Shown one piece after another: positions 7,162 to 16,502 of a stretch of 50,871 bases of DNA (position 1 is its first letter; each line of letters starts with the position of its first letter). Source of the stretch: an uncultured Drancourtella sp. (lineage in GTDB: Bacteria; Bacillota; Clostridia; Lachnospirales; Lachnospiraceae); contig CALFLL010000041.1 in NCBI GenBank assembly GCA_937880845.1, positions 1 to 50,871 on the forward strand, in the 5' to 3' direction. Below the pieces are notes generated by a model, which was not told where the DNA came from, did no database searches, and worked only from the letters and a program-made list of their open reading frames with translations. Position numbers and translations under genes: made by a program.

Positions 7162-10100
7162 ATGTTATCTAAGTTTAGTGTACGAAAACCATATACGGTT
7201 GTGGTGGGTGTTGTTCTGATCATTTTGCTTGGGATCGTGTCATTTCAGAACATGACGGTAGATCTTCTGCCGGATATGGATATGCCTTATGCGGCAGTAT
7301 TTACGGCTTATCCGGGGGCAAGTCCGGAACAAGTAGAAGAAGAGGTTACAAGGTCAGTGGAACAGTCCATGGCTACGGTCAGCAATATAAAACAGGTGCA
7401 GTCCATTTCACAGGAAAATGCATCAATGGTTATCCTCGAATTTGAGCAGACGGCAGATATGGATTCTGTTTCCCTTGAAATGCGCGAAAAACTGGATCAG
7501 ATCAAGGGAACATGGGATGAAACCGTTGCGAATCCGACTATCGTAAAGATGAATCCGAGTATGCTTCCGGTGGTGATTACTGCTGTCAGTGCCTCCGGTA
7601 ATGATGCTGCAAAGACGAGTCAGATGATTGAAGAAAAAGTAATTCCGGAATTGGAAAGCGTAGAAGGAGTAGCTTCTGTCACAGCTTCAGGAAGCATTGA
7701 GCAGAGTGTGGAAGTGACGGTAAACGAAAAGAAAATCCAGGAATACAATGCACAGATGCAGGATACATTAAACAAACAGTTTGATGAGGCACAAAAGGCA
7801 CTGGATGAGGCCAGGGCAAAAGTAGAAGAAGGAAAAGCGGCACTTCAGGAAGGGCAAAAACAGGCGGCCGAGCAGATGGGATCTGCGGAAAGTGAGATTT
7901 CCAAGAAGAATGCGGAACTTACACAGGCTCAGTTAGAAATAAAGGAAAAGAAAAGTGAGTTAAATCTTGCAAAGACTCAGCTTGCAAAGGCAACAACACA
8001 GCTCTCCGTGCAGGAGAAGGCTTTAAATGCACAGAAGGATAATCTGGAAACTTTATATGCAAAGAAAGACAAAATCCAGTCTGCATATGACCAGGTAAAT
8101 GAAAAAATCAAAAAGCTCCAGGAGGCAGGTCAGGAAGTACCTCAGGAACTTCTGAAACAGCAGGCAGAATTAAAAACTCAGTTGGAAATACTGAGCCATT
8201 ACGATTCTGCAATGAAAACCATTACAGACGGTCTGACAAAACTGGAACAGCAGAAACAGGAATTAAATAAGCAGAATGAGCAGATCGCAACAGGAGAAAA
8301 AGTATTAAAGCAGACCGAAGAGCAGATGAATAAAGGGGCTATAACACTTGCACAGGCCAGAGGAAAGCTTGCTTCTGCACAGATAGAAACTGCTGCTGCT
8401 TTGGCGGCCGGAAATGCACAGATTGCAGCAGGTGAAACTGCTTTAACTTCACAGGAAACACAAGCGGATGCTGCGAAAAAACAGGTAGAAGAAAGTGCAG
8501 ATATCACGGAAATTCTGACGGCGGACATGGTGAAAAGCTTTCTGGCGGCTCAGAACTTCAGTATGCCGGCCGGCTACGTACAGGAAAACGGCATTGACTA
8601 TCTGATTCGTGTGGGTGATAAGATTCAGTCCATAGAAGAACTGGAAAATCTCACTCTTCTGAAAGTGGAAGGAATGAATCCGGTGAAATTATCTGATGTG
8701 GCAGATGTTAATCTGGTGACGAATTCCGATGAAGTGTATGCAAGAATTAACGGGGAACCGGGAGTTTTGCTTAGTATCAACAAACAGACAGGATATTCCA
8801 CAAAAGAGGTCAGTGACCGTATCCTGGAAAAAATGCAGCAGATTGAGAAAGAACAAAAATCTATTCATTCCTCTACATTGATGGATCAGGGAATTTATAT
8901 TGACATGATCGTAGATTCGGTATTTCAAAACCTGATTTGCGGAGCCGTCCTGGCAATTATCGTTCTGCTTGTATTTTTGAAAAACTTCCGTCCGACTCTT
9001 GTTATCGCATGTTCTATTCCGATCAGTATTTTGACGGCTATTGTGTTAATGTATTTTACGGGAATCACTCTGAATGTCATTTCCCTTTCCGGGCTTGCAC
9101 TTGGAGTCGGTATGCTCGTTGATAACTCCATCGTTGTGATTGAAAATATTTATCGTATGAGAAACGAGGAGCATCGATCCGCAAAAGAAGCGGCTATCGA
9201 AGGGGCAAAACAAGTATCCGGAGCGATTACGGCATCTACATTGACAACAGTATGTGTATTCCTGCCAATCGTATTTACCGAAGGTATCACAAGACAGCTT
9301 TTTGTGGATATGGGACTGACGATTGCATATGCATTGATTGCAAGTCTTGTGATTGCTTTGACGTTGGTGCCGATGATATCGGCGGGACTTTTGAAACGTA
9401 CGGAAGAAAAAGAAAGCGGATTTTATATCAAGCTGAAAGAAGCATACGGGAAGCTGTTGGAAAAAGCACTTAGAAGAAAAGGATTTGTTCTTATAGGGGC
9501 GTTTGTCCTTTTGATCGCCAGTACAATGGCAGCGTTTTCCAGAGGAACAGAGTTTATGCCACCGATGGAAAGTACACAGATGAGTATGACGTTGGAAACA
9601 GAAGAGGGAACTCCGATGGAAGAAACGGCAAAAGTAGCTGACCAGGTTGCCAAGGAAATCATGAAAATTGAAGATGTTCAGGATGTGGGAGCAATGATGG
9701 CTTCCGGAAACATGATGGGAAACGGCACAGATCAAAAAACAACAGAAGTACAGTATTACATCCTGACAAAAGAAGATAAAAAACTTTCCGATATTGAAAT
9801 AAAAAATAAAATTTTAAAAAGAACAAAAGGCCTTCCGTGTACTTTGGACATTCAGACATCAACAATGGATATGAGTGCGGTTGGTTCGGCGGGGATTTCG
9901 GTAGAAATTAAAGGGCGTGATTTGGACACACTGCAGAAGACGGCAAAAGAAGTGGCTGATATTGTGAAAAGTGTGGAAGGAACGAAAAATGTGCTGGACG
10001 GAACGGAGGAGTCCACAAAAGAAATGAGGATTTCCATTCAGAAGGATAAAGCGGCGGAATATAATCTAACCGTAGCACAGGTATATCAGCAGTTGTCTTC

Positions 10101-10998
10101 TAAGCTTGCAGAGGCACAAAGTGCCACACAGCTTTTGACGACAGAGAATACATATGAAGTATATGTAAAAGATGCACAAAATGAAACACTTACAAGAAAT
10201 GACATCAAAGCCATGAAGCTGACAGCAAAAAAACAGGACGGAACGGAACAGGAAGTGCCGCTTTCCGATATCGCAGATTTTGAGGAGGCGACAGGTCTTC
10301 AGGCAGTCAGCAGAAAAGATCAGAGCAGATATATGAATGTGACTGCTGAATTGGAGGACGGATATAATATCGGACTGGTCAGCCAGAAAATCAAAGATAA
10401 GCTAGATGATTATCAAGCACCATCCGGATATGAAATAAAAATGGCAGGAGAAGATCAGACGATTCAGGAAGCAATGACAGAAGTGACAAAAATGCTTCTC
10501 CTTGCAATCGTATTTATGTATTTGATCATGGTGGCTCAGTTCCAGTCATTGCGTTCACCGTTTATCATCATGTTTACGATTCCTCTTGCTTTCACGGGAG
10601 GCTTTCTTGGCCTCTTCTTGGCGGGAAAAGCAGTCAGTGTCATTGCTATGATCGGATTTGTCATGCTGTCCGGTATTATTGTCAATAACGGTATTGTATT
10701 TGTGGACTATACGAATCAGCTTGTAAATGCCGGATACAGCCAGAAAGAAGCACTGATTGAGACCGGAAAAACAAGACTTCGTCCAATCATTATGACAGCA
10801 CTTACGACGGTTCTTGGTCTGTCTACCATGGCAGCAGGTCTTGGCATGGGAGCAGATATGACACAGCCGATGGCCATTGTTACCGTAGGAGGCCTGATTT
10901 ATGGTACGATCCTTACACTTTTTGTCGTGCCGTGTATCTACAATCTTTTCCACAAGAAAGAACGTGCAAGGCTGAAAGATGAAATAGAAGAAAAATAG
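7162..10998 (+). CDS. RND family efflux transporter permease with a coiled-coil insertion
   Basis: A proton-driven exporter of the AcrB/SwrC (ACR_tran) family in the cytoplasmic membrane. It shows the N-terminal helix, the porter segment YPGASPEQVEEEV, the helix-4 motif GVGMLVDNSIVVIEN and, in the second half, a mirrored GIIVNNGIVFVDY. Length is 1278 residues against roughly 1000-1050 for most relatives. The excess is a Q/K/A/E-rich heptad-like region at about residues 204-445, inside the first porter region. No separate adaptor or outer-membrane channel gene is nearby, as expected in a Gram-positive. The ribosome site GAAAGGAAAG precedes the ATG. Substrate unknown. Confidence 0.9.
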   Translation: MLSKFSVRKPYTVVVGVVLIILLGIVSFQNMTVDLLPDMDMPYAAVFTAYPGASPEQVEEEVTRSVEQSMATVSNIKQVQSISQENASMVILEFEQTADMDSVSLEMREKLDQIKGTWDETVANPTIVKMNPSMLPVVITAVSASGNDAAKTSQMIEEKVIPELESVEGVASVTASGSIEQSVEVTVNEKKIQEYNAQMQDTLNKQFDEAQKALDEARAKVEEGKAALQEGQKQAAEQMGSAESEISKKNAELTQAQLEIKEKKSELNLAKTQLAKATTQLSVQEKALNAQKDNLETLYAKKDKIQSAYDQVNEKIKKLQEAGQEVPQELLKQQAELKTQLEILSHYDSAMKTITDGLTKLEQQKQELNKQNEQIATGEKVLKQTEEQMNKGAITLAQARGKLASAQIETAAALAAGNAQIAAGETALTSQETQADAAKKQVEESADITEILTADMVKSFLAAQNFSMPAGYVQENGIDYLIRVGDKIQSIEELENLTLLKVEGMNPVKLSDVADVNLVTNSDEVYARINGEPGVLLSINKQTGYSTKEVSDRILEKMQQIEKEQKSIHSSTLMDQGIYIDMIVDSVFQNLICGAVLAIIVLLVFLKNFRPTLVIACSIPISILTAIVLMYFTGITLNVISLSGLALGVGMLVDNSIVVIENIYRMRNEEHRSAKEAAIEGAKQVSGAITASTLTTVCVFLPIVFTEGITRQLFVDMGLTIAYALIASLVIALTLVPMISAGLLKRTEEKESGFYIKLKEAYGKLLEKALRRKGFVLIGAFVLLIASTMAAFSRGTEFMPPMESTQMSMTLETEEGTPMEETAKVADQVAKEIMKIEDVQDVGAMMASGNMMGNGTDQKTTEVQYYILTKEDKKLSDIEIKNKILKRTKGLPCTLDIQTSTMDMSAVGSAGISVEIKGRDLDTLQKTAKEVADIVKSVEGTKNVLDGTEESTKEMRISIQKDKAAEYNLTVAQVYQQLSSKLAEAQSATQLLTTENTYEVYVKDAQNETLTRNDIKAMKLTAKKQDGTEQEVPLSDIADFEEATGLQAVSRKDQSRYMNVTAELEDGYNIGLVSQKIKDKLDDYQAPSGYEIKMAGEDQTIQEAMTEVTKMLLLAIVFMYLIMVAQFQSLRSPFIIMFTIPLAFTGGFLGLFLAGKAVSVIAMIGFVMLSGIIVNNGIVFVDYTNQLVNAGYSQKEALIETGKTRLRPIIMTALTTVLGLSTMAAGLGMGADMTQPMAIVTVGGLIYGTILTLFVVPCIYNLFHKKERARLKDEIEEK

Positions 10999-11067
10999 AC
11001 TTGATTTTATCTGCCGGCGTGGTACTCTAATAAGAGGAGAAAAGATTTTCGGAAAGGAATCAGGAAA

Positions 11068-11604
11068 ATGATAGACCGGGCAATCGAATTTGCTACGAAA
11101 GCACATGAAGGGCAATACCGGAAAGGGACAAAGCGACCGTATATTGTCCATCCCGTTGAAGTGGGGGATATCGTGGCCACGATGACGCAGGACGAGGAAG
11201 TGGTCAGTGCGGCCATCCTGCATGACACCATCGAAGACTGTGAAGGCGTGACACGGGAAATGCTTGCCAGGAATTTTTCGGAACGTGTGGCTTTTCTGGT
11301 GGCACAGGAAAGCGAAGATAAGTCTAAAACATGGCATGAGAGAAAAGGTGCAACCATCGAAAGATTAAAGACGGCACCAAGAGATGTGCAGATGATTGGA
11401 CTTGCGGACAAGCTTTCCAATATGAGAGATATTGACAGAGACTACCCGCTGGTGGGTGAGGAACTTTGGAATCGCTTCCGGATGAAGAGCAAGGAAATCA
11501 TAGGCTGGTATTATAAAGGAATCAGAGAATCTTTAAGAGAAGATTTTTCCGGTGTTCCGGCTTATGAAGAGTACTGTAAGCTTGTGGAAAAAAATTTCGG
11601 GTAA
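11068..11604 (+). CDS. HD-domain phosphohydrolase, small (p)ppGpp-hydrolase-like (MESH1/SAH type)
   Basis: A 178-residue protein made up essentially of the HD hydrolase domain found at the N-terminus of RelA/SpoT proteins. The substrate-pocket segment RKGTKRPYIVHP, the central HDTIED (metal His-Asp and catalytic Glu-Asp) and LADKLSNMRD are all present. There is no synthetase, TGS or ACT domain, so it is best described as a small alarmone hydrolase or related nucleotide phosphohydrolase. Substrate is inferred from family only. It lies 69 bases after the RND gene with no obvious terminator between. A (p)ppGpp-synthetase-like gene occurs at 30046 in the same window. Confidence 0.85.
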   Translation: MIDRAIEFATKAHEGQYRKGTKRPYIVHPVEVGDIVATMTQDEEVVSAAILHDTIEDCEGVTREMLARNFSERVAFLVAQESEDKSKTWHERKGATIERLKTAPRDVQMIGLADKLSNMRDIDRDYPLVGEELWNRFRMKSKEIIGWYYKGIRESLREDFSGVPAYEEYCKLVEKNFG

Positions 11605-11648
11605 AAAAATACTGTATCGGATTTGTATAGTCCGGTACAGTATTTTTT
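11604..11648. terminator. Bidirectional terminator
   Basis: A-rich TACTGTA-TCGGA pairs with TCCGG-TACAGTA followed by T6, and the mirror T run serves the other strand. It separates the convergent HD-hydrolase and MATE genes. Confidence 0.75.
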
Positions 11649-11653
11649 ATTCA

Positions 11654-12997
11654 TTAATTCGGAAGAGAATGCTTTGTTTTACGAAATACAATAACCATAA
11701 GGATTCCCTTTAAAATACTGGAGATGGTAATACTCCACCAGATTCCGTTTAATCCGAGAGGTGTCGCAATCAGAAGGAGAGCCATCGGGATGCGAAGCAC
11801 TGTCATACTGGTGCTGACAACGGAAGGCGGCAATGTTTTGCCCAAACCTGCAAATGCTCCGGCAGTCGTGATTTCCATGCACATAAAAAGCTGGGATACG
11901 CCAAGAATCTGTAAATAATCCACTCCCATGGAAAGAACGCCTTTTTCCGGAATGAAAATCTGAAAGATAGGTGCCGGAAATGCGATGAGCAAGAAAGTAC
12001 AAAAAACACCCCAAAGCAAAACGACAATCATGGCACAGCGGTATCCTTTTCTGGTACGGGAATAATTTCCGGCACCATAATTCTGAGCAATGAAAGAATT
12101 GACGGCAGCTGCAAATCCATCGGATGTCATCCAGGAAATGGATTCTATCTGGGACCCGACTTTCTGAACAGCCACAGCTGCATCTCCAAAGCCTGCAACC
12201 ATCCTTGCGATTACCATGGAAATACCGGTAAAGATCATGTTTTGGACAGAAGAAGGAAGTCCGATTTGGATAATTTCTTTTAATACATGAAAGTCCGGTT
12301 TTGTGAAAAAATGAAGATGCGTAAAAATCTCAGGTTCATCTTTCACGGAAAAAAGAAAAACAGACGTAACAATGGCCTGTGCAAAAACGGTTGCAATGGC
12401 AGCCCCGAGGACTTCCATTCGCGGAAACGGACCGATTCCGAAGATCAGGACAGGGTCCAGGACGATATTGATGACCAGTCCGACGGCAGTTGCCAGAAAA
12501 GAGGTACGGCTGTTTCCCATGGCAGTCAAAATCCCGGTGAATACCTGGTTTAAGAATGAAAACACCACAAGACCGCATGTTACGATTAGATACGCCTCGG
12601 CATCGCGAATGACCGATGCAGAATTTAACTTGAAAAATCCAATCAGGGGTTTTCGTAAGATCAGGCAGAGAAAACCATATAAAAATCCGAAAAATAAAGC
12701 AAGCTGAATCGCGTTTCTGGCATAAGAAACGGCATTTTCGTTTTCAGAAGCTCCAAGGGCATGTCCTACCTTTACCTGGCCACCCATTTTTGAAAGAGCC
12801 GCGATTCCGTTGGCAAACCACATATACATTCCGGCAGCACCAACAGATGCGACTGCGTTACTGCTGATACGACCGATCCAGATCATGTCGGTCAGATTGT
12901 AAGCCATCTGTACAAGAGAAGTAGCCATGATAGGAAGTGCAAGCTTTGTAAGTGACGGAAATACCGGACCGGAAAGCAAGTTTATCTTTTGTCTCAT
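11654..12997 (-). CDS. MATE family efflux transporter
   Basis: A 447-residue polytopic membrane protein with about 12 hydrophobic segments. The first half includes LALPIMATSLVQMAYNLTDMIWIG and the second half a related PSSVQNMIFTG segment, the internal two-fold of MATE pumps. It probably exports cationic drugs or metabolites using a Na+ or H+ gradient. A GGGGA site precedes the ATG. It is divergent from the asparaginase operon and has no adjacent regulator. Substrate unknown. Confidence 0.9.
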   Translation of the reverse strand: MRQKINLLSGPVFPSLTKLALPIMATSLVQMAYNLTDMIWIGRISSNAVASVGAAGMYMWFANGIAALSKMGGQVKVGHALGASENENAVSYARNAIQLALFFGFLYGFLCLILRKPLIGFFKLNSASVIRDAEAYLIVTCGLVVFSFLNQVFTGILTAMGNSRTSFLATAVGLVINIVLDPVLIFGIGPFPRMEVLGAAIATVFAQAIVTSVFLFSVKDEPEIFTHLHFFTKPDFHVLKEIIQIGLPSSVQNMIFTGISMVIARMVAGFGDAAVAVQKVGSQIESISWMTSDGFAAAVNSFIAQNYGAGNYSRTRKGYRCAMIVVLLWGVFCTFLLIAFPAPIFQIFIPEKGVLSMGVDYLQILGVSQLFMCMEITTAGAFAGLGKTLPPSVVSTSMTVLRIPMALLLIATPLGLNGIWWSITISSILKGILMVIVFRKTKHSLPN

Positions 12998-13070
12998 GTT
13001 CTATCCCCCATTTCTTTTTGTAAAATCGAATCTATTCTATCATAAAGTGTCGGAAAATCACAGAAGCGTG

Positions 13071-13099
13071 TTGATTTTCAAAGTATTTTTTTTTATACT
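13071..13099 (+). promoter_or_regulatory. Promoter of the asparaginase operon
   Basis: TTGATT (13071-13076), a 17-base spacer and TATACT (13094-13099). The predicted start is near 13106, only about 10 bases before the terminator-like hairpin at 13116. Confidence 0.6.
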
Positions 13100-13115
13100 T
13101 TATTTATATGTATTT

Positions 13116-13143
13116 CCCCATCAGCGGACTGGTGGGCTTTTTT
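13116..13143 (+). terminator. Terminator-like hairpin in the asparaginase leader, possible attenuator
   Basis: CCCATCAG (13117-13124) pairs with CTGGTGGG (13129-13136, one G-U pair) around a CGGA tetraloop, followed by C and six Ts. It points the same way as the asparaginase gene and lies between its promoter and start codon. It is therefore unlikely to serve the divergent MATE gene. No competing antiterminator helix could be drawn with confidence. Confidence 0.5.
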
Positions 13144-13181
13144 GGGTATGGAAATAGAAATAAAGAAGAGAGGAACAACGG

Positions 13182-14198
13182 ATGAAAAAAATATTAATGA
13201 TAGGAACAGGAGGAACCATCGCTTCCAAGCAGACAGATAACGGACTTGCCCCGGGACTCACTCCGGAGGATATTTTATCTTATATCCCGCAGGTCAGACA
13301 GGTATGTGAAGTAGAAACACTTCAGGTCTGTAATGTTGACAGTACCAATGTAGGACCAAAGCACTGGAGAATGATGGTACAGGCGGTAGAAGAAAATTAT
13401 GATAAGTACGACGGATTTGTGATCTGCCATGGGACAGACACTCTTGCCTATACGGCGGCAGCCCTTTCCTATATGATACAAAATTCCGGGAAACCGATCG
13501 TGATCACCGGAGCACAAAAGCCGATCAATATGGATGTGACAGATGCAAAGACCAATCTTTTAGACAGCTTTATTTATGCGGCGGATGACGATTCGGAAGA
13601 TGTAAATATTGTGTTTGACGGAAAAGTCATTATCGGAACACGGGCAAAAAAGGAACGGGCGAAAAGTTATAATGCATTTTCAAGTATTAATTTTCCGTAT
13701 CCGGCGATTATACAGGACGGACAACTGATTCGGTATATCCAGGCTCCGAAGCAGGAGGGAAAGGTTCGTTTTTATCATGATATGAAGGAAAGTGTGTATG
13801 TACTGAAACTTGTTCCGGGAATGCATGCAGGGGTGTTGACCAACATCTTGGAAAGCTATGATTGTGTTGTGATTGAAAGTTTTGGAGTGGGCGGATTTCC
13901 TGATGCCATTACGGAAGAGGTGTATGAGGGAATGCCAAAATGGAAAAAACAAGGGAAGCTGATTGTGATGACAACACAGGTAGTCAGTGAAGGAAGCAAC
14001 ATGACCGTATACGAAGTCGGAAAGAAAGTAAAACAGGATTTCGATTTGCTGGAAGCATATGATATGACTCTGGAAGCAACCATTACAAAACTGATGTGGC
14101 TGATGACACAGCCAATCAAAGGTTACGAAGAACTGAAACGGGCATTTTATAAAACGATCAATCACGATATGCTGTTTTCCAAATTCAGAGAAGAATAA
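13182..14198 (+). CDS. ansA: Type I L-asparaginase
   Basis: Hydrolyses L-asparagine to aspartate and ammonia in the cytoplasm. The first catalytic Thr is Thr12 in GTGGTIAS. The second motif HGTDTLAYTA carries the other Thr and the Asp, and TGAQKP follows. There is no signal peptide, and the 338-residue length fits the cytoplasmic type I enzyme. The ATG follows an AGAGAGGA site. It starts an operon with alkD and a GNAT-HAD gene (25- and 14-base gaps) whose functions have no evident link. Confidence 0.92.
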   Translation: MKKILMIGTGGTIASKQTDNGLAPGLTPEDILSYIPQVRQVCEVETLQVCNVDSTNVGPKHWRMMVQAVEENYDKYDGFVICHGTDTLAYTAAALSYMIQNSGKPIVITGAQKPINMDVTDAKTNLLDSFIYAADDDSEDVNIVFDGKVIIGTRAKKERAKSYNAFSSINFPYPAIIQDGQLIRYIQAPKQEGKVRFYHDMKESVYVLKLVPGMHAGVLTNILESYDCVVIESFGVGGFPDAITEEVYEGMPKWKKQGKLIVMTTQVVSEGSNMTVYEVGKKVKQDFDLLEAYDMTLEATITKLMWLMTQPIKGYEELKRAFYKTINHDMLFSKFREE

Positions 14199-14223
14199 GC
14201 AAACCGATCATAAAGGAGACGTT

Positions 14224-14931
14224 ATGGAACGAAGAGAAAAAGTGTTGGAACAAATGAAAGAATATGCAGATGAGAAGTATAAAGCCTTTAATGACCGTAT
14301 TTTAAACTCTGACTGTCTTCCGACACTTGGAATCCGGGTACCTGTCCTGCGGAAAATGGCAGGACAGATTGCAAAAGATTGTCCGGAGGAATGGTTGGAA
14401 GAACTGCGTGTATCGGAAGATCGGTGTATTTATCAGGAAGAACATATGGCAATGGGAATGGTCATCGGCTATATGAAAGGAACAGAGGAACAAAGGAAAG
14501 CATACCTTGACAGATGGATACCGGGCATCTTGTCCTGGGCGGATTGTGATACCTGTGTGTCTACGTTTAAATGGATGAAGAAAAACCAAAGTGTCTGGTT
14601 TGACTATATCTGCGGCTGGCTTTTTAGTCCTCATGAGTTTGAAGTAAGATTTGCAGTCGTTGCATTGATGGATCATTTTATGGAAGAAGGATATATTGAC
14701 GATCTCCTTAAAATATATGAGAGCATAGAAAACAAAGCATATTATGTAAAAATGGCAGTTGCGTGGGCACTGTCTGTATGTTATATCAAATTTCCGGAGA
14801 AAACACTTGCCTTTTTCAAAGAGAATACACTGGATGACTGGGTACAGAATAAGGCAATCCAGAAGTGCCGGGAATCTTTCCGGATTTCAAAAGAAGAAAA
14901 GGAGTTTCTGAACACCTTAAAAAGAAAATAG
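14224..14931 (+). CDS. AlkD-like HEAT-repeat DNA glycosylase
   Basis: A DNA alkylation repair protein that removes N3- or N7-alkylated purines without base flipping. It is entirely alpha-helical. Family segments include TLGIRVPVLRKMA near the N-terminus, the WADCD helix start, and the C-terminal YYVKMAVAWALS and KAIQKCRES motifs that line the DNA cleft. Length 235 is normal. The start has AAAGGAG 6 bases upstream. It is the middle gene of the asparaginase operon. Confidence 0.9.
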   Translation: MERREKVLEQMKEYADEKYKAFNDRILNSDCLPTLGIRVPVLRKMAGQIAKDCPEEWLEELRVSEDRCIYQEEHMAMGMVIGYMKGTEEQRKAYLDRWIPGILSWADCDTCVSTFKWMKKNQSVWFDYICGWLFSPHEFEVRFAVVALMDHFMEEGYIDDLLKIYESIENKAYYVKMAVAWALSVCYIKFPEKTLAFFKENTLDDWVQNKAIQKCRESFRISKEEKEFLNTLKRK

Positions 14932-14945
14932 CAGGAGGGAAAAGC

Positions 14946-16115
14946 GTGCAGGGAAAATGTATATTGGAAACCGAACGGTTGATCTTAAGAGAAATGACAG
15001 AAGAGGATATTCCGGCATTGAGCACATTTCTGGGAGATCCCGAAGTTATGTATGCATATGAACACGGGTTTGACATGGAAGAAGTACGAGATTGGTACAT
15101 ACGTCAGATGAAGCGTTATGAAAAAGATGGATTTGGTCTCTGGGCCGTGATACGTAAAAGTGACGGAAAGCTCATCGGAGACTGTGGGATCACCATGCAG
15201 GATACCGGACAGGGCTGTATGAAAGAAGAAATCGGATATCACCTGATCAAGGAATGCTGGCATCAGGGCTATGCCACAGAGGCGGCACAGGCAGTAAAAG
15301 CATATGCTTTTGATGTACTTGGGATTTCGGAAGTCTGCTCCATTATCCGCGATACGAATCTTGCATCGCAGAAAGTTGCCATACGTAACGGTATGAAAAA
15401 GTGCGGAGAATCCATAAGGCATTACAGAGGAATCGATATGCCCCACTATCGGTATGCCGTAAGGAAAGAACCGTATGAAACCATTTTCCTTGATTTGGAC
15501 GGCACACTCATCGATTCAGAAGAGGGAATCATCAATTCGGTTGTTTATGCACTGGAAAAATTCGGTATCCAAAAAGAAAGGAAAGAGCTCCTTGCATTTA
15601 TCGGACCTCCGCTGATCGAATCCTTCCGGAAATACATCGGGCTTTCACAGGAGGAGGCAGAAAAAGCGGTTGCATACTACCGTGAAAACTTCAGTGCAAG
15701 AGGAGTTTATGAGTACAGGCTTTACGACGGAATAAAAGAGCTTCTTTCGGCGTTGAAACAATCCGGGAAAAAAGTCGTCATGGCCACTTCAAAACCGGAG
15801 TATTATGCCCGTATTATTGCAGAGGATGCAGGGATTACAGGATATTTTGACCTTATCTGCGGAAGTACGATGGATCAGACAAGGGTTACAAAAGAAGATG
15901 TGATCGGATACGCACTGGAACAATGCGGACTAAAAAAAGGAGATTCTTCTGTTGTCATGTTAGGTGACAGAAAACATGACATTTTAGGGGCAAAAGCCTC
16001 CGGCCTTGCATCGGCAGGAGTTCTGTACGGATTCGGGGATATGGAAGAACTGACAAAAGCGGGGGCAGATTATATTTTCCGTACCGTAGAAGAGATGGAA
16101 AACTTTTTAAAATAA
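14946..16115 (+). CDS. Fusion of a GNAT acetyltransferase and a HAD phosphatase
   Basis: Two enzymes lie in one 389-residue chain. Residues 1 to about 172 are a RimJ/RimL-type GNAT N-acetyltransferase, with LETERLILREM at the start and the acetyl-CoA region GYHLIKECWHQGYATEAA. Residues from about 179 form a HAD phosphatase of the phosphoglycolate phosphatase group, with FLDLDGTLID (nucleophile Asp183, acid Asp185), ATSKPEYYA and MLGDRKHDILGA. The GTG at 14946 is chosen because AGGAGGG lies directly upstream and the GNAT fold begins there. An upstream ATG lies inside alkD. Substrates are unknown, and a damage-repair or amide-modifying pair is only a guess. Confidence 0.85.
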   Translation: MQGKCILETERLILREMTEEDIPALSTFLGDPEVMYAYEHGFDMEEVRDWYIRQMKRYEKDGFGLWAVIRKSDGKLIGDCGITMQDTGQGCMKEEIGYHLIKECWHQGYATEAAQAVKAYAFDVLGISEVCSIIRDTNLASQKVAIRNGMKKCGESIRHYRGIDMPHYRYAVRKEPYETIFLDLDGTLIDSEEGIINSVVYALEKFGIQKERKELLAFIGPPLIESFRKYIGLSQEEAEKAVAYYRENFSARGVYEYRLYDGIKELLSALKQSGKKVVMATSKPEYYARIIAEDAGITGYFDLICGSTMDQTRVTKEDVIGYALEQCGLKKGDSSVVMLGDRKHDILGAKASGLASAGVLYGFGDMEELTKAGADYIFRTVEEMENFLK

Positions 16116-16156
16116 AACGGAGAACCTTAAGAAAAGATGAAAATTCCATGAACTTC

Positions 16157-16185
16157 TTGACAAACGACTTTTGGATGTCTATGAT
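16157..16185 (+). promoter_or_regulatory. Promoter of the valS operon
   Basis: TTGACA (16157-16162), exactly 17 bases, then TATGAT (16180-16185). Transcription from about 16192 yields the T-box leader. The 16116-16156 stretch before it holds nothing recognised. Confidence 0.75.
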
Positions 16186-16191
16186 TAACAT

Positions 16192-16460
16192 AGTTTCATA
16201 TATTAAAGATAAAGGTGTTGATAAAGAGGAGTACACACCTGCCCTTGACAGAGAAAATTACCCACAGGCTGAAAGGTGATTACAAGAAGGAGTTGTGGAA
16301 GGTAGCTTTGGAGCCGGATATCCGAACCGACAGTAAGATATCCCGGGGTAGTTTCCGTTACAGAACAAAGAGAGATACCGATGCTTAATGTTTAGCGGCA
16401 TTGGTGTAATGAAGGTGGTACCGCGTTTATACGCCCTTTACGGATGTAAAGGGCGTTTTT
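16192..16460 (+). promoter_or_regulatory. T-box riboswitch leader of valS
   Basis: This leader binds uncharged tRNA and lets transcription continue when the amino acid is short. The conserved T-box AATGAAGGTGGTACCGCG is at 16408-16425. The competing terminator follows: CGCCCTTTAC (16432-16441), loop, GTAAAGGGCG (16446-16455) and a T run. The early GAGGAGTA (from about 16218) is the stem I AGTA-type motif. GGATATC (16317-16323) and GATATCC (16337-16343) flank a loop with AGTA, as in stem II. Valine specificity follows from the gene downstream. I could not place the specifier codon securely. GTA at 16302-16304 is a candidate. Confidence 0.9.
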
Positions 16461-16502
16461 CTTTCAGAAAGAAATGCGGACCGTATCTATGAGGAGGAAC
16501 AG

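Noticed and set aside
9046..9735. Long open frame (229 codons) on the minus strand inside the RND transporter gene.
   Set aside because: It lies wholly inside a clear plus-strand gene, has a Cys/His/Arg-skewed composition and no ribosome site, so it is a frame shadow.
16218..16226. GAGGAGTAC early in the valS leader as the Val specifier codon (GTA).
   Set aside because: GAGGAGTA is the conserved stem I AGTA-type motif seen in T-box leaders of other amino acids, so it cannot be taken as the specifier.
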